Assembly: GCF_014217785.1 (NCBI RefSeq)
Contig: NZ_CP048814.1
Location: 372,001-436,000 of the forward strand
Direction: 5' to 3'
Length of the DNA stretch: 64,000 bases
Source: Rhodococcus triatomae
Lineage (GTDB): Bacteria; Actinomycetota; Actinomycetes; Mycobacteriales; Mycobacteriaceae
The position numbers and the translations under genes were made by a program. Shown piece by piece: positions 48,141-55,744 of the stretch. Under the pieces are notes generated by a model, which had not been told where the DNA came from, made no database searches, and saw nothing but the letters and a program-made list of their open reading frames with translations. Position 1 is the first letter of the stretch, and every line of letters starts with the position of its first letter.

Positions 48141-49362
48141 CCCTCTTCTCGTCGCCGGTTTCGCCCCGAGCTCGCGCGGCCGTCACTGCTGCGAGTGTAG
48201 CCAGGACCGCGAGAAGTACCGCGGCAACGGACTGATCGGCCGCACCGACCCACCCCGCCACCGGATAGGTGACGAGGAAGCAGGCGTGCGACAGCGAGAA
48301 CTGCGCGGCGAACACACTCGGCCATTCCGCGGGATCGACCTCCCGCCGGAGAATGCGCGGTGTGGGCGTCACGATCGCCGAGGTGGCCGCACCGAGCGCG
48401 ATCCACACGAGACCCAGCGCCGCGGCAGCGACGGTGGACCCGATCCCGAGGGCGAGCAGCCCGGCGGTCCCGCACAACACGATCGGAACGACCGCTGCCC
48501 CCACCGCCATCACCCCCCGATCCGACCGGACCCGCAGCACGCGGGGAATCGCCAGCGCGACAGCCATCGAACCCCCACCGAAGCAGGCGAGCAGGAGCGC
48601 GACCATCGTCTCCGATCCGCCCATCCGATCCCGGACGTAGACGACCGTGTTGACGAGCACCAGGCTCGATCCGGCGGCGACGACCATGTTCCGGGCGAGG
48701 ACCGCACGCAACGCGGGGCGACGCATCATGGTCGCGGACCCGGACCAGATCCGCCTCCGTCCCCCGGCCCCGGCGGGGCGGTCCCCGGAAGGTGCGGCCG
48801 GGAGACGCGCAGACAGGACCAGCACGGCGGACGCGGCGAATCCGGCAGCGGTGCCGAGGAACAGCGAATCGTAGGAGAGCACCGTGAGCAGCGCCGCCGC
48901 CACCACCGGACTCGCCAGTGCCTCGAGATCGTAGGCGAATCGCGACAGCGACAGCCCCCGGGTGTAGCGCTCCTCGCTGCGGAGCACGGTGGGAATCACC
49001 GCCTGGAATGCGGGCGTGAAGGTGGCCGACCCCGCCTGGAGCACGAAGATGAGGGCGTACACGTGCCACACCTGCCCCACGAACGGCAGCAGGAGAACCG
49101 TGCCGGCACGCAGGACGTCCGATCCCACCATGAGGACCGGGCGGGGCACCCGGCGTGCCCACACCTCGACCACCGGTGCGACGGCGACATACGCCACCAT
49201 CTTGATCGCGAGCGCGGTCCCGAGCACGGCCCCCGCCCGGTCTCCGGCGAGATCGTAGGCGAGCAGCCCGAGCGCGACGGTCGTCAGGCCGGTACCGGCG
49301 AGCGCCACCACCTGCGCGGCGAACAGTCGCCGGAACACGCGGTCGCGGAGTGGTTCGAGCAC
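47842..49362 (-). CDS. MFS transporter, C-terminal end uncertain
   Basis: A 12-helix MFS exporter of the type paired with ArsR regulators. From the GTG at 49362 (GGGAGGA upstream) the first ~390 residues are clearly transporter: LEPLRDRVFRRLFAAQVVAL at the start, and the last helix around AAVLLAVLATLAAVTAARARG. The open frame then runs on for ~115 residues through arsR in another frame, with low-complexity Gly/Arg/His sequence. Either this tail is real, or a frameshift near 48180-48240 removed the stop; a TGA in the next frame lies near 48185. Confidence 0.75.
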   Translation of the reverse strand: MLEPLRDRVFRRLFAAQVVALAGTGLTTVALGLLAYDLAGDRAGAVLGTALAIKMVAYVAVAPVVEVWARRVPRPVLMVGSDVLRAGTVLLLPFVGQVWHVYALIFVLQAGSATFTPAFQAVIPTVLRSEERYTRGLSLSRFAYDLEALASPVVAAALLTVLSYDSLFLGTAAGFAASAVLVLSARLPAAPSGDRPAGAGGRRRIWSGSATMMRRPALRAVLARNMVVAAGSSLVLVNTVVYVRDRMGGSETMVALLLACFGGGSMAVALAIPRVLRVRSDRGVMAVGAAVVPIVLCGTAGLLALGIGSTVAAAALGLVWIALGAATSAIVTPTPRILRREVDPAEWPSVFAAQFSLSHACFLVTYPVAGWVGAADQSVAAVLLAVLATLAAVTAARARGETGDEKRDGVAAGDGSCSGGEGGEPGPSGRAGSRTPRRRDRDVPHAGGPDAPAHSLATHPGGGGRHGLDRGLGSIAHRGQSAPGETAAHGTGGHAQGGSAGDLPDP

Positions 49363-49392
49363 GCTTTCCTCCCGGCAGGTCGACACCCGTCG

Positions 49393-49398
49393 AGAGTA
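49393..49398 (-). promoter_or_regulatory. -10 box for the MFS-arsR operon
   Basis: TACTCT (TANNNT class) on the minus strand lies between the palindrome at 49407-49422 and the MFS start. Confidence 0.4.
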
Positions 49399-49406
49399 CC
49401 TCTCAT

Positions 49407-49422
49407 GTGCGCACGTGCGCAC
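49407..49422. promoter_or_regulatory. Palindromic operator upstream of the MFS-arsR operon
   Basis: GTGCGCACGTGCGCAC is a perfect 16-base palindrome, flanked by CAT and TCAT. It covers the expected -35 region of the MFS promoter. ArsR regulators bind such imperfect or perfect palindromes, so autoregulation is likely. Confidence 0.6.
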
Positions 49423-49436
49423 TCATATAGTGCGTG

Positions 49437-50723
49437 TCATCCCACCGGACGGGACGGTCCCGGCTCCTGCTCCGTGGGTGTCCCGCCGTCACGCAGCGGA
49501 CCGGACTCGGCCGGGCCGGGCCGGACGCGTCCGCCGAGCGTGCGTCCGGTGAGGCTTCCGACCGAGGCACGGGCAGGCAGACGCGACGTCCGCCGGAAGG
49601 AGCCCGCGCGCCACCTCGCGACGGCGATCCAGACCGCGATCACGGCGAACACGAGGAGGTAGATGTTCTGCAGGATCGGAGCCACCGGCCAGTCCGGCGG
49701 GAAGAGGAACAGACCCACCACCACGCTGTCGGCGCTCCATCGATACGGCCACGCCGCGGTGGCGGCGAAGATCGCGACGATCGGCGCCCACCACCGGGGA
49801 TTCCGCAGCGCCCGGTCGACCAGGTGGACGAGCAGGGGAACGAACCACACCCAGTGGTGGCTCCAGGAGAACGGGGAAACCACCGCCGACGTCAATCCCG
49901 CGAAAGCCACCGCGAGGAGCCGATCGCCCGCGCGGTACGAGGCCACGACGATCGCCATGCTCGCCAGGAAGACCGGGAGGGCCACCGCCAGCCACAACCA
50001 GACCGGACCGGGGCCACCCGACAGATGCGCGACCATTCCCCGCATCGACTGGTTCGCCGGGTGGGCGTCCGGTGCGATCCGGGCGGAGTCGAAGAAGGTC
50101 TGCGTCCAGTATCGACGCGAATCGTCAGGAAGGATCGCCCAGGAGATCGCGACCGTCGCCGCGAACGTGAGGACGGCGACGGCAACGGCGCGCCATTGCC
50201 GCAGCGCTCCGAACACCGTCACGAAGTACACGGGCGTGAGCTTGATCCCGGCAGCGACACCCACCGCGATCCCCCGATACCGGCTGCTCTCGGGTCGGGA
50301 GAAGTCCCACAGCACGAGGGCCATGAGCACCAGATTGATCTGTCCGTAGTACAGGGTGGTCCGTACCGGCTCGAGGAACGTCGACCCCAGCGCGATCGCG
50401 GCCGAGACCAGCACCAGGTACGGCGTCGTCCGGTACCCGAGAAGGCGCCAGCACAGGACGACAGCCGCGAGAAGCACCGCCAAGTTGAACACGAGCCACG
50501 ATCCGGCCACCCACGGCCCGGGGATCTTCTCCACCGGGATGAAGACGAGCGTGGAGAAAGGCGTGTAGGTGTAGAGCAGGCCCAGCGTGACCGGACCGGC
50601 GTACAGGGGAAGCCCGTTCTGGATCATCCACGCGCCGTCACGGTAGACGAACAGGTCCAATCCACCGCGGAGGATGCCGATGTCGGGGGTCCACGGTCGG
50701 ACCGTGACCACGAGCAGACCCAC
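49437..50723 (-). CDS. GT87/DUF2029-type mannosyltransferase-like membrane protein
   Basis: A 428-residue protein with about ten membrane helices. The GT-C-type first loop with an acidic pair (GGLDLFVYRDGAWMIQNGLPLY) is followed by TYTPFSTLVF, YYGQINLVLMALVLWD and SPFSWSHHWVW, which are typical of actinobacterial alpha-(1,2)-mannosyltransferases acting on lipomannan or arabinomannan. The GTG at 50723 may truncate the first helix: the frame is open upstream for 33 codons (basic residues and then LPLALWALVGVG) but has no ATG, GTG or TTG. A CTG start or an upstream error is possible. Confidence 0.8.
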   Translation of the reverse strand: MGLLVVTVRPWTPDIGILRGGLDLFVYRDGAWMIQNGLPLYAGPVTLGLLYTYTPFSTLVFIPVEKIPGPWVAGSWLVFNLAVLLAAVVLCWRLLGYRTTPYLVLVSAAIALGSTFLEPVRTTLYYGQINLVLMALVLWDFSRPESSRYRGIAVGVAAGIKLTPVYFVTVFGALRQWRAVAVAVLTFAATVAISWAILPDDSRRYWTQTFFDSARIAPDAHPANQSMRGMVAHLSGGPGPVWLWLAVALPVFLASMAIVVASYRAGDRLLAVAFAGLTSAVVSPFSWSHHWVWFVPLLVHLVDRALRNPRWWAPIVAIFAATAAWPYRWSADSVVVGLFLFPPDWPVAPILQNIYLLVFAVIAVWIAVARWRAGSFRRTSRLPARASVGSLTGRTLGGRVRPGPAESGPLRDGGTPTEQEPGPSRPVG

Positions 50724-50753
50724 CCCGACGAGCGCCCAGAGGGCGAGAGGCAG

Positions 50754-50790
50754 CGCGGAGCGGAGGCTGAACCTCAGCCTCCGCTCCGCG
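50754..50790 (-). terminator. Hairpin between the DUF5130 and mannosyltransferase-like genes
   Basis: Seventeen-base perfect arms CGCGGAGCGGAGGCTGA / TCAGCCTCCGCTCCGCG around ACC, 31 bases past the DUF5130 stop. It also lies in the open 5' extension of the next gene. Confidence 0.7.
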
Positions 50791-50820
50791 GGCAGCGCTC
50801 GATCGGTGCGCAGGGCGCGC

Positions 50821-51294
50821 CTACGGCGCTATCGCTGCACTCATCACGCGCAGGGCGCTGACGAGCCCGTCGATGAGATCTCCCTCTGCGAACGACGAGA
50901 CCGCCGCCGTCACACCGAGTTGCGCGATGCGGTCGGTGACCCGGTCCTGTACGTCCCGTCCACCGCGTACCTCGACGACACGCTGATTCGGCGAGACCGC
51001 GATGAGGACGGAACGCTCGGGCTCCGGGGTGTGCGGGAAGATCGCGTTCGCGCCGGCGCCCGTGTCGGCACCCAGATCGCCGACGTAGACGTTGAAGCGG
51101 ACCTTCGTCGCCCTCGTCGCGGCGGTGAGTGCGTCGTCCAGCTTCACCAGATCGTCGGTGCCGAACGGGAGATCACCCGTGAACGGCTCGCCCGCGCGAT
51201 GCACCGCCGAGATACGACCACTCGACGTGACGACACTGCCCACCGGCAGCGTGTCGGGATCGACCGTGGGGGTCGGGAAGTTACCACTTGCCAT
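50821..51294 (-). CDS. DUF5130 (TPM-like fold) protein
   Basis: A 157-residue protein without a signal peptide. The core resembles TPM-like domains (VRFNVYVGDLGADTGAGANAIFPHTPEPERSVLIAVSPNQRVVEVRGG, in pieces over residues 65-112) and ends in a helical region. It matches the actinobacterial family of Rv2468c as recalled. It overlaps the small membrane protein gene upstream by 14 bases, so they are coupled. In M. smegmatis the equivalent pair has been reported with the cytochrome bcc-aa3 supercomplex; this is from memory and unverified. Confidence 0.78.
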   Translation of the reverse strand: MASGNFPTPTVDPDTLPVGSVVTSSGRISAVHRAGEPFTGDLPFGTDDLVKLDDALTAATRATKVRFNVYVGDLGADTGAGANAIFPHTPEPERSVLIAVSPNQRVVEVRGGRDVQDRVTDRIAQLGVTAAVSSFAEGDLIDGLVSALRVMSAAIAP

Positions 51295-51538
51295 TTGCCG
51301 TGCCTCCGATCAGCTCTGCCGGGTCGTTCACCACATGATGGGTTCCGTGGTGACCATGGGTGGTCACCTCGTCCACGGCGCTCCACACGACGGGCGGGTA
51401 GTCCCACTTCTCGCCCAGGTGGAATGCCGGCGGCACCGGCCCGATGGTCTTCTTGCCGAACACAGATCCCAGCCCGAGAAGAACGACGATCGCCAACGGA
51501 ATTGCCACGAATACCAGCGCAGTCTCGAGAATGCTCAC
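51281..51538 (-). CDS. Small single-pass membrane protein, possible cytochrome oxidase accessory subunit (CtaJ-like)
   Basis: An 85-residue protein with an N-terminal membrane helix (ILETALVFVAIPLAIVVLLGLG) followed by about 55 polar residues. The polar part includes GPVPPAFHLGEKWDYPPVVWSA and a His-rich HGHHGTHH cluster near residues 62-69. Its position between an HNH nuclease gene and DUF5130 fits a small subunit reported in the mycobacterial bcc-aa3 supercomplex, but I recall that from memory. No oxidase structural genes are in the window. Confidence 0.65.
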   Translation of the reverse strand: MSILETALVFVAIPLAIVVLLGLGSVFGKKTIGPVPPAFHLGEKWDYPPVVWSAVDEVTTHGHHGTHHVVNDPAELIGGTANGKW

Positions 51539-51609
51539 AGGGGAAACCGTAGCTCAGAACCCTGCGTCTCCGAGCGACAGGTCCGATTTCTCCGGCCCGT
51601 GTCCCCGAA

Positions 51610-52323
51610 TCAGGCAGCGCCCTCGCCGAGGTACTGCGCCCAGGTGGGGTGGAGTTCCTTCGTGGCGGCCAGCAGACGCCAGTGCGGACCGGACGGGGGG
51701 ACGAGCGCCGAGCGCAGGGTCCAGCCCAGCTCGCTGACCAGTTTGTCCGCCTTGCGATGATTGCACGGGGCGCAGCAGGCGACGCAGTTCTCCCACGAAT
51801 GCTCGCCGCCGCGGCTGCGGGGCACGACGTGGTCGATGGTCTCCGCCTTCGCGCCGCAGTACCCGCACCGGAAGCGATCCCGGTGCATCAGTGCCGCCCG
51901 AGTCATGGGCACCCGGGCCCGGTAGGGCACCCGCACGTAGTTGCGGAGCCGGATGACGGCAGGCACCTGGAGCGACCATTCGGCGGAATGGACGACGGGT
52001 GCCAGCGGATCCTCGTGGACGGTGTCCGCCTTGCCGCAGGCCATGAGCACGATCGCGCGGCGCGCAGGAAGGGCGGTGAGTGGCTCGTATGTCGCGTTCA
52101 GCAGCAGTACCCGACGTTTGATCCAGTCGGGTACCGGCTCGAACACGGAAGGGGGGCGCGCGAGCTGTGTTTCGGCCGAGTGCAGGACACTCGAATCGGA
52201 GCCCGCCGAGGAGGCGGGCTGGGCGGTGATGATCTGAAAAGCGAATGCCCCTGATTCCCGGTCGGCGCGGGCATCAGTGGGCACGAGTTGTCGGTGCGTG
52301 CGGGCGCTGTGACGGTTCTTCAT
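51610..52323 (-). CDS. HNH endonuclease domain protein
   Basis: A 237-residue protein. The C-terminal HNH/zinc domain has CGYCG, then TIDHVVPRSRGGEHSWENCVACCAPCNHRK, with two CxxC pairs and the catalytic His. The N-terminal half (VLLLNATYEPLTALPARRAIVLMACGKAD) is conserved in the actinobacterial family of Rv2469c. The ATG at 52323 has GGAGGTGG just upstream; the longer frame to 52389 has no such support. It may act in DNA repair or processing; no restriction methylase or phage terminase is nearby. Confidence 0.85.
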   Translation of the reverse strand: MKNRHSARTHRQLVPTDARADRESGAFAFQIITAQPASSAGSDSSVLHSAETQLARPPSVFEPVPDWIKRRVLLLNATYEPLTALPARRAIVLMACGKADTVHEDPLAPVVHSAEWSLQVPAVIRLRNYVRVPYRARVPMTRAALMHRDRFRCGYCGAKAETIDHVVPRSRGGEHSWENCVACCAPCNHRKADKLVSELGWTLRSALVPPSGPHWRLLAATKELHPTWAQYLGEGAA

Positions 52324-52384
52324 GCCACCTCCGGAAGATTGCACCCAGTGGACCACGATTTTCGCCGAGACGCACGCCCATTTT

Positions 52385-52403
52385 CCCACGACATCGTCGT
52401 GGG
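52385..52403. promoter_or_regulatory. Small palindrome in the HNH/glbO divergent gap
   Basis: CCCACGAC-ATC-GTCGTGGG, preceded by TTTT, lies 62 bases before the HNH gene and about 136 before glbO. It could be an operator for either gene. The remaining 215-base gap shows no ORF. Confidence 0.35.
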
Positions 52404-52538
52404 GTACGGCGCGGCGACACCCCGGTGAACGGTCGATGTCCCCCGCCTTACCGATGTGCCGGTGAGTGCGACCGCGCCCCCACGCGGGCGGACTCCGACT
52501 CGCGCAGGCACAATTGAGGGCGAGATGTGGGAGACGAG

Positions 52539-52934
52539 ATGACCGACGTGCAGCAGAGCTTCTACGACGCGGTGGGCGGGGCCGAGACGTTCCGCAAGCT
52601 CACCGCCCGCTTCTACGAGGAAGTGGCGAAGGACGAAATCGTCCGGCCCCTGTACCCCGAGGAGGACCTCGGCCCGGCCGAACGCCGGATGCGGATGTTC
52701 CTCGAGCAGTACTGGGGCGGCCCGCACACCTACTCGGACGAACGCGGACACCCGCGATTGCGGATGCGCCACCAGCCGTTCAGGATCGGCCCGCTCGAAC
52801 GCGACGCCTGGCTGCGGTGCATGCACGTCGCCATCGATTCCCTCGACGAGCGGACGCTCGACGCGCCGCATCGCAAGGCCCTGGTCGACTACATGGAGAT
52901 GGCCGCCGCGTCCATGGTCAATTCCCCGTTCTGA
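52539..52934 (+). CDS. glbO: Truncated hemoglobin, group II (trHbO)
   Basis: Heme protein linked in mycobacteria to oxygen handling and respiration. The 131-residue protein starts [14 protein letters not shown] and has Tyr26 (B10), Tyr39 (CD1), Trp91 (G8) and the proximal His78 in RHQPFRI, the group II signature set. The [10 protein letters not shown] segment is diagnostic. GGGAG lies five bases before the ATG; a GTG at 52527 is the in-frame alternative. It is followed by the glucosidase gene after 105 bases. Confidence 0.95.
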   Translation: MTDVQQSFYDAVGGAETFRKLTARFYEEVAKDEIVRPLYPEEDLGPAERRMRMFLEQYWGGPHTYSDERGHPRLRMRHQPFRIGPLERDAWLRCMHVAIDSLDERTLDAPHRKALVDYMEMAAASMVNSPF

Positions 52935-53039
52935 CCCGGGTCCCGACACCGCTCACACGCCCCGGGGGCAGACCCGCGCCCGGAACCGTTCCCGACCGTG
53001 CGAGCCTTCCGGTCGTGCCTCGGCCCGCGGTTTGGCACG

Positions 53040-54662
53040 ATGCGAGATGTGAGTGACGCCCCCGACACATCCGCGACCCCCGACCGCCCGTCCGAGGTCA
53101 CGGTGGAGCCGTGGTGGCTCGACGCGATCTTCTACCAGGTCTATCCCCGATCGTTCGCCGATTCCGACGGCGACGGCGTCGGCGATCTGACCGGTGTCGA
53201 GAACATGCTCGGCTACCTCGAGCTGCTCGGGGTGAACGCCCTGTGGCTCAGTCCGGTGATGCGCTCGCCGATGGCCGACCACGGATACGACGTCTCCGAT
53301 CCGCGGGACATCGACCCCCTGTTCGGCGATCTCGCGGCGATGGATTCGCTCGTCGCGGCCGCCCACGCACGCGGGATGAAGGTCACCATGGACCTCGTCC
53401 CCAATCACACCAGCATCGAGCATCGCTGGTTCCGGGAGGCCCTCGCGTCGCCGCCCGGCAGCCCCGAACGCGAGCGCTACTTCTTCCGTGACGGCCGGGG
53501 ACCGGACGGCTCCGAACCACCGAACAACTGGCCGAGCATCTTCGGTGGACCCGCGTGGACGCGGGTCACCGAGCCGGACGGTTCCCCCGGCCAGTGGTAC
53601 CTGCACATCTTCGCCCCCGAGCAACCCGACCTCAACTGGGACGATCCCGACGTCGTCGCGGATCTGCACGCGACGCTGCGGTTCTGGCTCGACCGCGGAA
53701 TCGACGGATTCCGGATCGACGTCGCGCACGGGATGGCGAAGCCCGCCGGGCTCCCCGACCACGACTGGAGCGACAACGAACTGCTCCACAACACCGACGA
53801 CGACCCGCGATTCGACAATCCGGAGGTCCACGAGATCCACCGGGGCATCCGGAAGGTTCTCGACGAGTACCCCGAGGCCATGACCGTCGGCGAGATCTGG
53901 GTCCGCGACAACGAGCGCTTCGGCGAGTACATCCGCCCCGACGAGCTGCACCTGGGATTCAACTTCCGTCTCGCGGAGGCACCCTTCGCCGCCGACGACG
54001 TGCGAGCCGCCATCGAGCAGTCGCTGGCCGCGGTCGCGCAGGTGGGCGGCACCCCCACCTGGACACTGTCCAATCACGACGTGGAGCGCGAGGTCACCCG
54101 CTACGGCGGCGGTGCGGTGGGCCGCGACCGCGCTCGGGCGATGCTCCTGGTGGAGCTCGCGTTGCCCGGCGCGGTGTTCCTGTACAACGGGGCCGAACTG
54201 GGGCTCCCCAACGTGGACCTGCCCGACGACGCCTTGCAGGATCCGGTGTGGGAGCGCTCCGGCCGTACCGAACGTGGCCGGGACGGCTGCCGGGTTCCGT
54301 TGCCCTGGAAGGGAACCGAACCACCGTACGGCTTCACCACGGGGCAACCGTGGCTGCCGATGCCCGACGACTGGGCGCCGTTGACGGTCGAGGCGCAGCT
54401 CGAGGACGTCACCTCGACGCTGTCGCTGTACCGCTCGGCGATCGAGTTGCGAGCGAATCGACCGGAGTTCGCCGGCCCGGAAGTGGACTGGTACGGCAGC
54501 CCCGCGGGGTGCTTCGCGTTCCGGCGCCGAGAGGGTGGGCTCACCTGCGTGCTCAATGCCACGAGCGGGCCGATCATGCTGCCTCCGGGGACCCTGTTGC
54601 TCTCCAGCTCCCCGGTGGTGGAGGGGCAGCTGCCTCCGGATTCCGCCGCGTGGCTGATCTGA
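53040..54662 (+). CDS. aglA: GH13 alpha-glucosidase / oligo-1,6-glucosidase
   Basis: Cytosolic glycoside hydrolase family 13 enzyme that hydrolyses alpha-glucosides such as maltose or isomaltose. The 540-residue protein has a (beta/alpha)8 barrel with the nucleophile Asp227 (GFRIDVAHG), acid/base Glu285 (TVGEIW) and Asp347 (LSNHDVER). The short N-terminal QVYPRSFADSDGDGVGDL places it with oligo-1,6-glucosidases. The ATG at 53040 and the GTG at 53049 are both possible starts. It lies in the glbO-aglA order recalled from mycobacteria (Rv2470-Rv2471). Confidence 0.92.
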   Translation: MRDVSDAPDTSATPDRPSEVTVEPWWLDAIFYQVYPRSFADSDGDGVGDLTGVENMLGYLELLGVNALWLSPVMRSPMADHGYDVSDPRDIDPLFGDLAAMDSLVAAAHARGMKVTMDLVPNHTSIEHRWFREALASPPGSPERERYFFRDGRGPDGSEPPNNWPSIFGGPAWTRVTEPDGSPGQWYLHIFAPEQPDLNWDDPDVVADLHATLRFWLDRGIDGFRIDVAHGMAKPAGLPDHDWSDNELLHNTDDDPRFDNPEVHEIHRGIRKVLDEYPEAMTVGEIWVRDNERFGEYIRPDELHLGFNFRLAEAPFAADDVRAAIEQSLAAVAQVGGTPTWTLSNHDVEREVTRYGGGAVGRDRARAMLLVELALPGAVFLYNGAELGLPNVDLPDDALQDPVWERSGRTERGRDGCRVPLPWKGTEPPYGFTTGQPWLPMPDDWAPLTVEAQLEDVTSTLSLYRSAIELRANRPEFAGPEVDWYGSPAGCFAFRRREGGLTCVLNATSGPIMLPPGTLLLSSSPVVEGQLPPDSAAWLI

Positions 54663-54666
54663 GTCG

Positions 54667-55329
54667 TCAGCGCGTCACCGTGAGCGGAATCGAGCCCCGC
54701 CGGTGCCGGTACACCGACCCGAACCGCGCGTCGAGGCGCACCCACGACGCACTCGCCCGCACCCGCACCGGATCCTGCTGCTCCGCCGCCGGTGGATCGG
54801 ACGGAATGAAGCCCATCGCCGTGAGCGCGAACACCAGCCGCATCGGAATGGGCACCCGATCGCCCGCGCCTTCTATCTCGAGGACCTGCTGATCGAGCAG
54901 GGACGCCGGCGGGCCGTGTGCACTCGAGTGCTCCTCGGCCAATTCTGCCCCGCGCCTGGCCAGTTCGACGAAGGCGTGCGCCGGGACGTCGTCGACGTGG
55001 GCGTATCCGTCGGCCGGCGGCAATGCGCCCCGCCAGGACGAGTCCATCGGGAATCCCAGGTCGATCGTCCCGGGAACGTCGAGCGCGGCGAGCAGGTGAT
55101 CGGCCGCGGCCACCGCATCCGGCACGGGCAGCGCACCGGCGAAGGTGCGCATCGCGAGGGCGTCGAACCCGGTCTCGGACCAGACGGTGACCAGCCGCTC
55201 GCTGCGCCGGTGCAGCCGCACGACGGCCGCCTCGTCCAGGCGCAACACGCGCCTCAGGTACGCCCCGAGATCGGCGCGCTCGGAGTCGGCCAGTACCAGT
55301 CCCCGTTCGGACAGGAACCCGTCAGTCAC
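54667..55329 (-). CDS. Conserved hypothetical protein of the Rv2474c type
   Basis: A 220-residue protein with no recognisable catalytic motif. It has an N-terminal LVLADSERADLGAYLRRVLRLDEAAVVRL segment, in pieces, and a central SSWRGALPPADGYAHVDDVPAHAFVEL region. The C-terminus ends GSVYRHRRGSIPLTVTR. The length and position next to a thioesterase match the actinobacterial family of Rv2474c as recalled. It overlaps the thioesterase stop by eight bases and so belongs to the ettA-gdh run. Confidence 0.75.
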   Translation of the reverse strand: MTDGFLSERGLVLADSERADLGAYLRRVLRLDEAAVVRLHRRSERLVTVWSETGFDALAMRTFAGALPVPDAVAAADHLLAALDVPGTIDLGFPMDSSWRGALPPADGYAHVDDVPAHAFVELARRGAELAEEHSSAHGPPASLLDQQVLEIEGAGDRVPIPMRLVFALTAMGFIPSDPPAAEQQDPVRVRASASWVRLDARFGSVYRHRRGSIPLTVTR

Positions 55330-55741
55330 GCAGCCAGCTCTCGAGGTACTCGCGCTCGGTGTCGGTGAGGCGGCGCAGACGCTGGGTGTCGATGTCGAAG
55401 GCGGCGATCTGGGTGGAGGCCACGATCGACGGGGGCACCGCCAGGTCGGCGCCCTTGGGCCGCACCTCGTAGCCGATCGTGAAGTCCACCGCGCGCACCT
55501 TCTCCACCCACATCAGGACGTCCAGCGGGGTGTCCGAGTGGCGGAGCTGGCCGCGGTACCGCACGTGCAGATCCGCGATCACCGCTCCGTCGCGCAACGT
55601 CACCGTCGGGCGATGGTCGTCGAACAGCCAGGGAATCCGGGCCTCTTCGAGGAGAGTGACCATCCGAGCGTGGTTGATGTGCTGGAAGACGTCCATGTCC
55701 GACCAGCGGACCTCGACCTCCGCGTGATACCCCTCGCTCAC
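55322..55741 (-). CDS. Hotdog-fold acyl-CoA thioesterase (4HBT type)
   Basis: A 139-residue single hotdog domain. The motif EVRWSDMDVFQHINHARMVTLLEEAR carries the Asp typical of 4-hydroxybenzoyl-CoA thioesterases. It lies between gdh and the Rv2474c-like gene and matches Rv2475c in context. The natural acyl-CoA is unknown. It starts four bases after the gdh stop, so co-transcription is likely. Confidence 0.85.
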   Translation of the reverse strand: MSEGYHAEVEVRWSDMDVFQHINHARMVTLLEEARIPWLFDDHRPTVTLRDGAVIADLHVRYRGQLRHSDTPLDVLMWVEKVRAVDFTIGYEVRPKGADLAVPPSIVASTQIAAFDIDTQRLRRLTDTEREYLESWLRD

Positions 55742-55744
55742 CTG

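Noticed and set aside
49434-50861. A 475-codon open frame on the plus strand
   Set aside because: It lies opposite the mannosyltransferase-like membrane protein and encodes only Arg/Asp/Gly-rich sequence.
51610-52323. HNH gene as a mobile intron or phage nuclease
   Set aside because: It is syntenic with a stable actinobacterial gene and has no intron, intein or phage neighbours.
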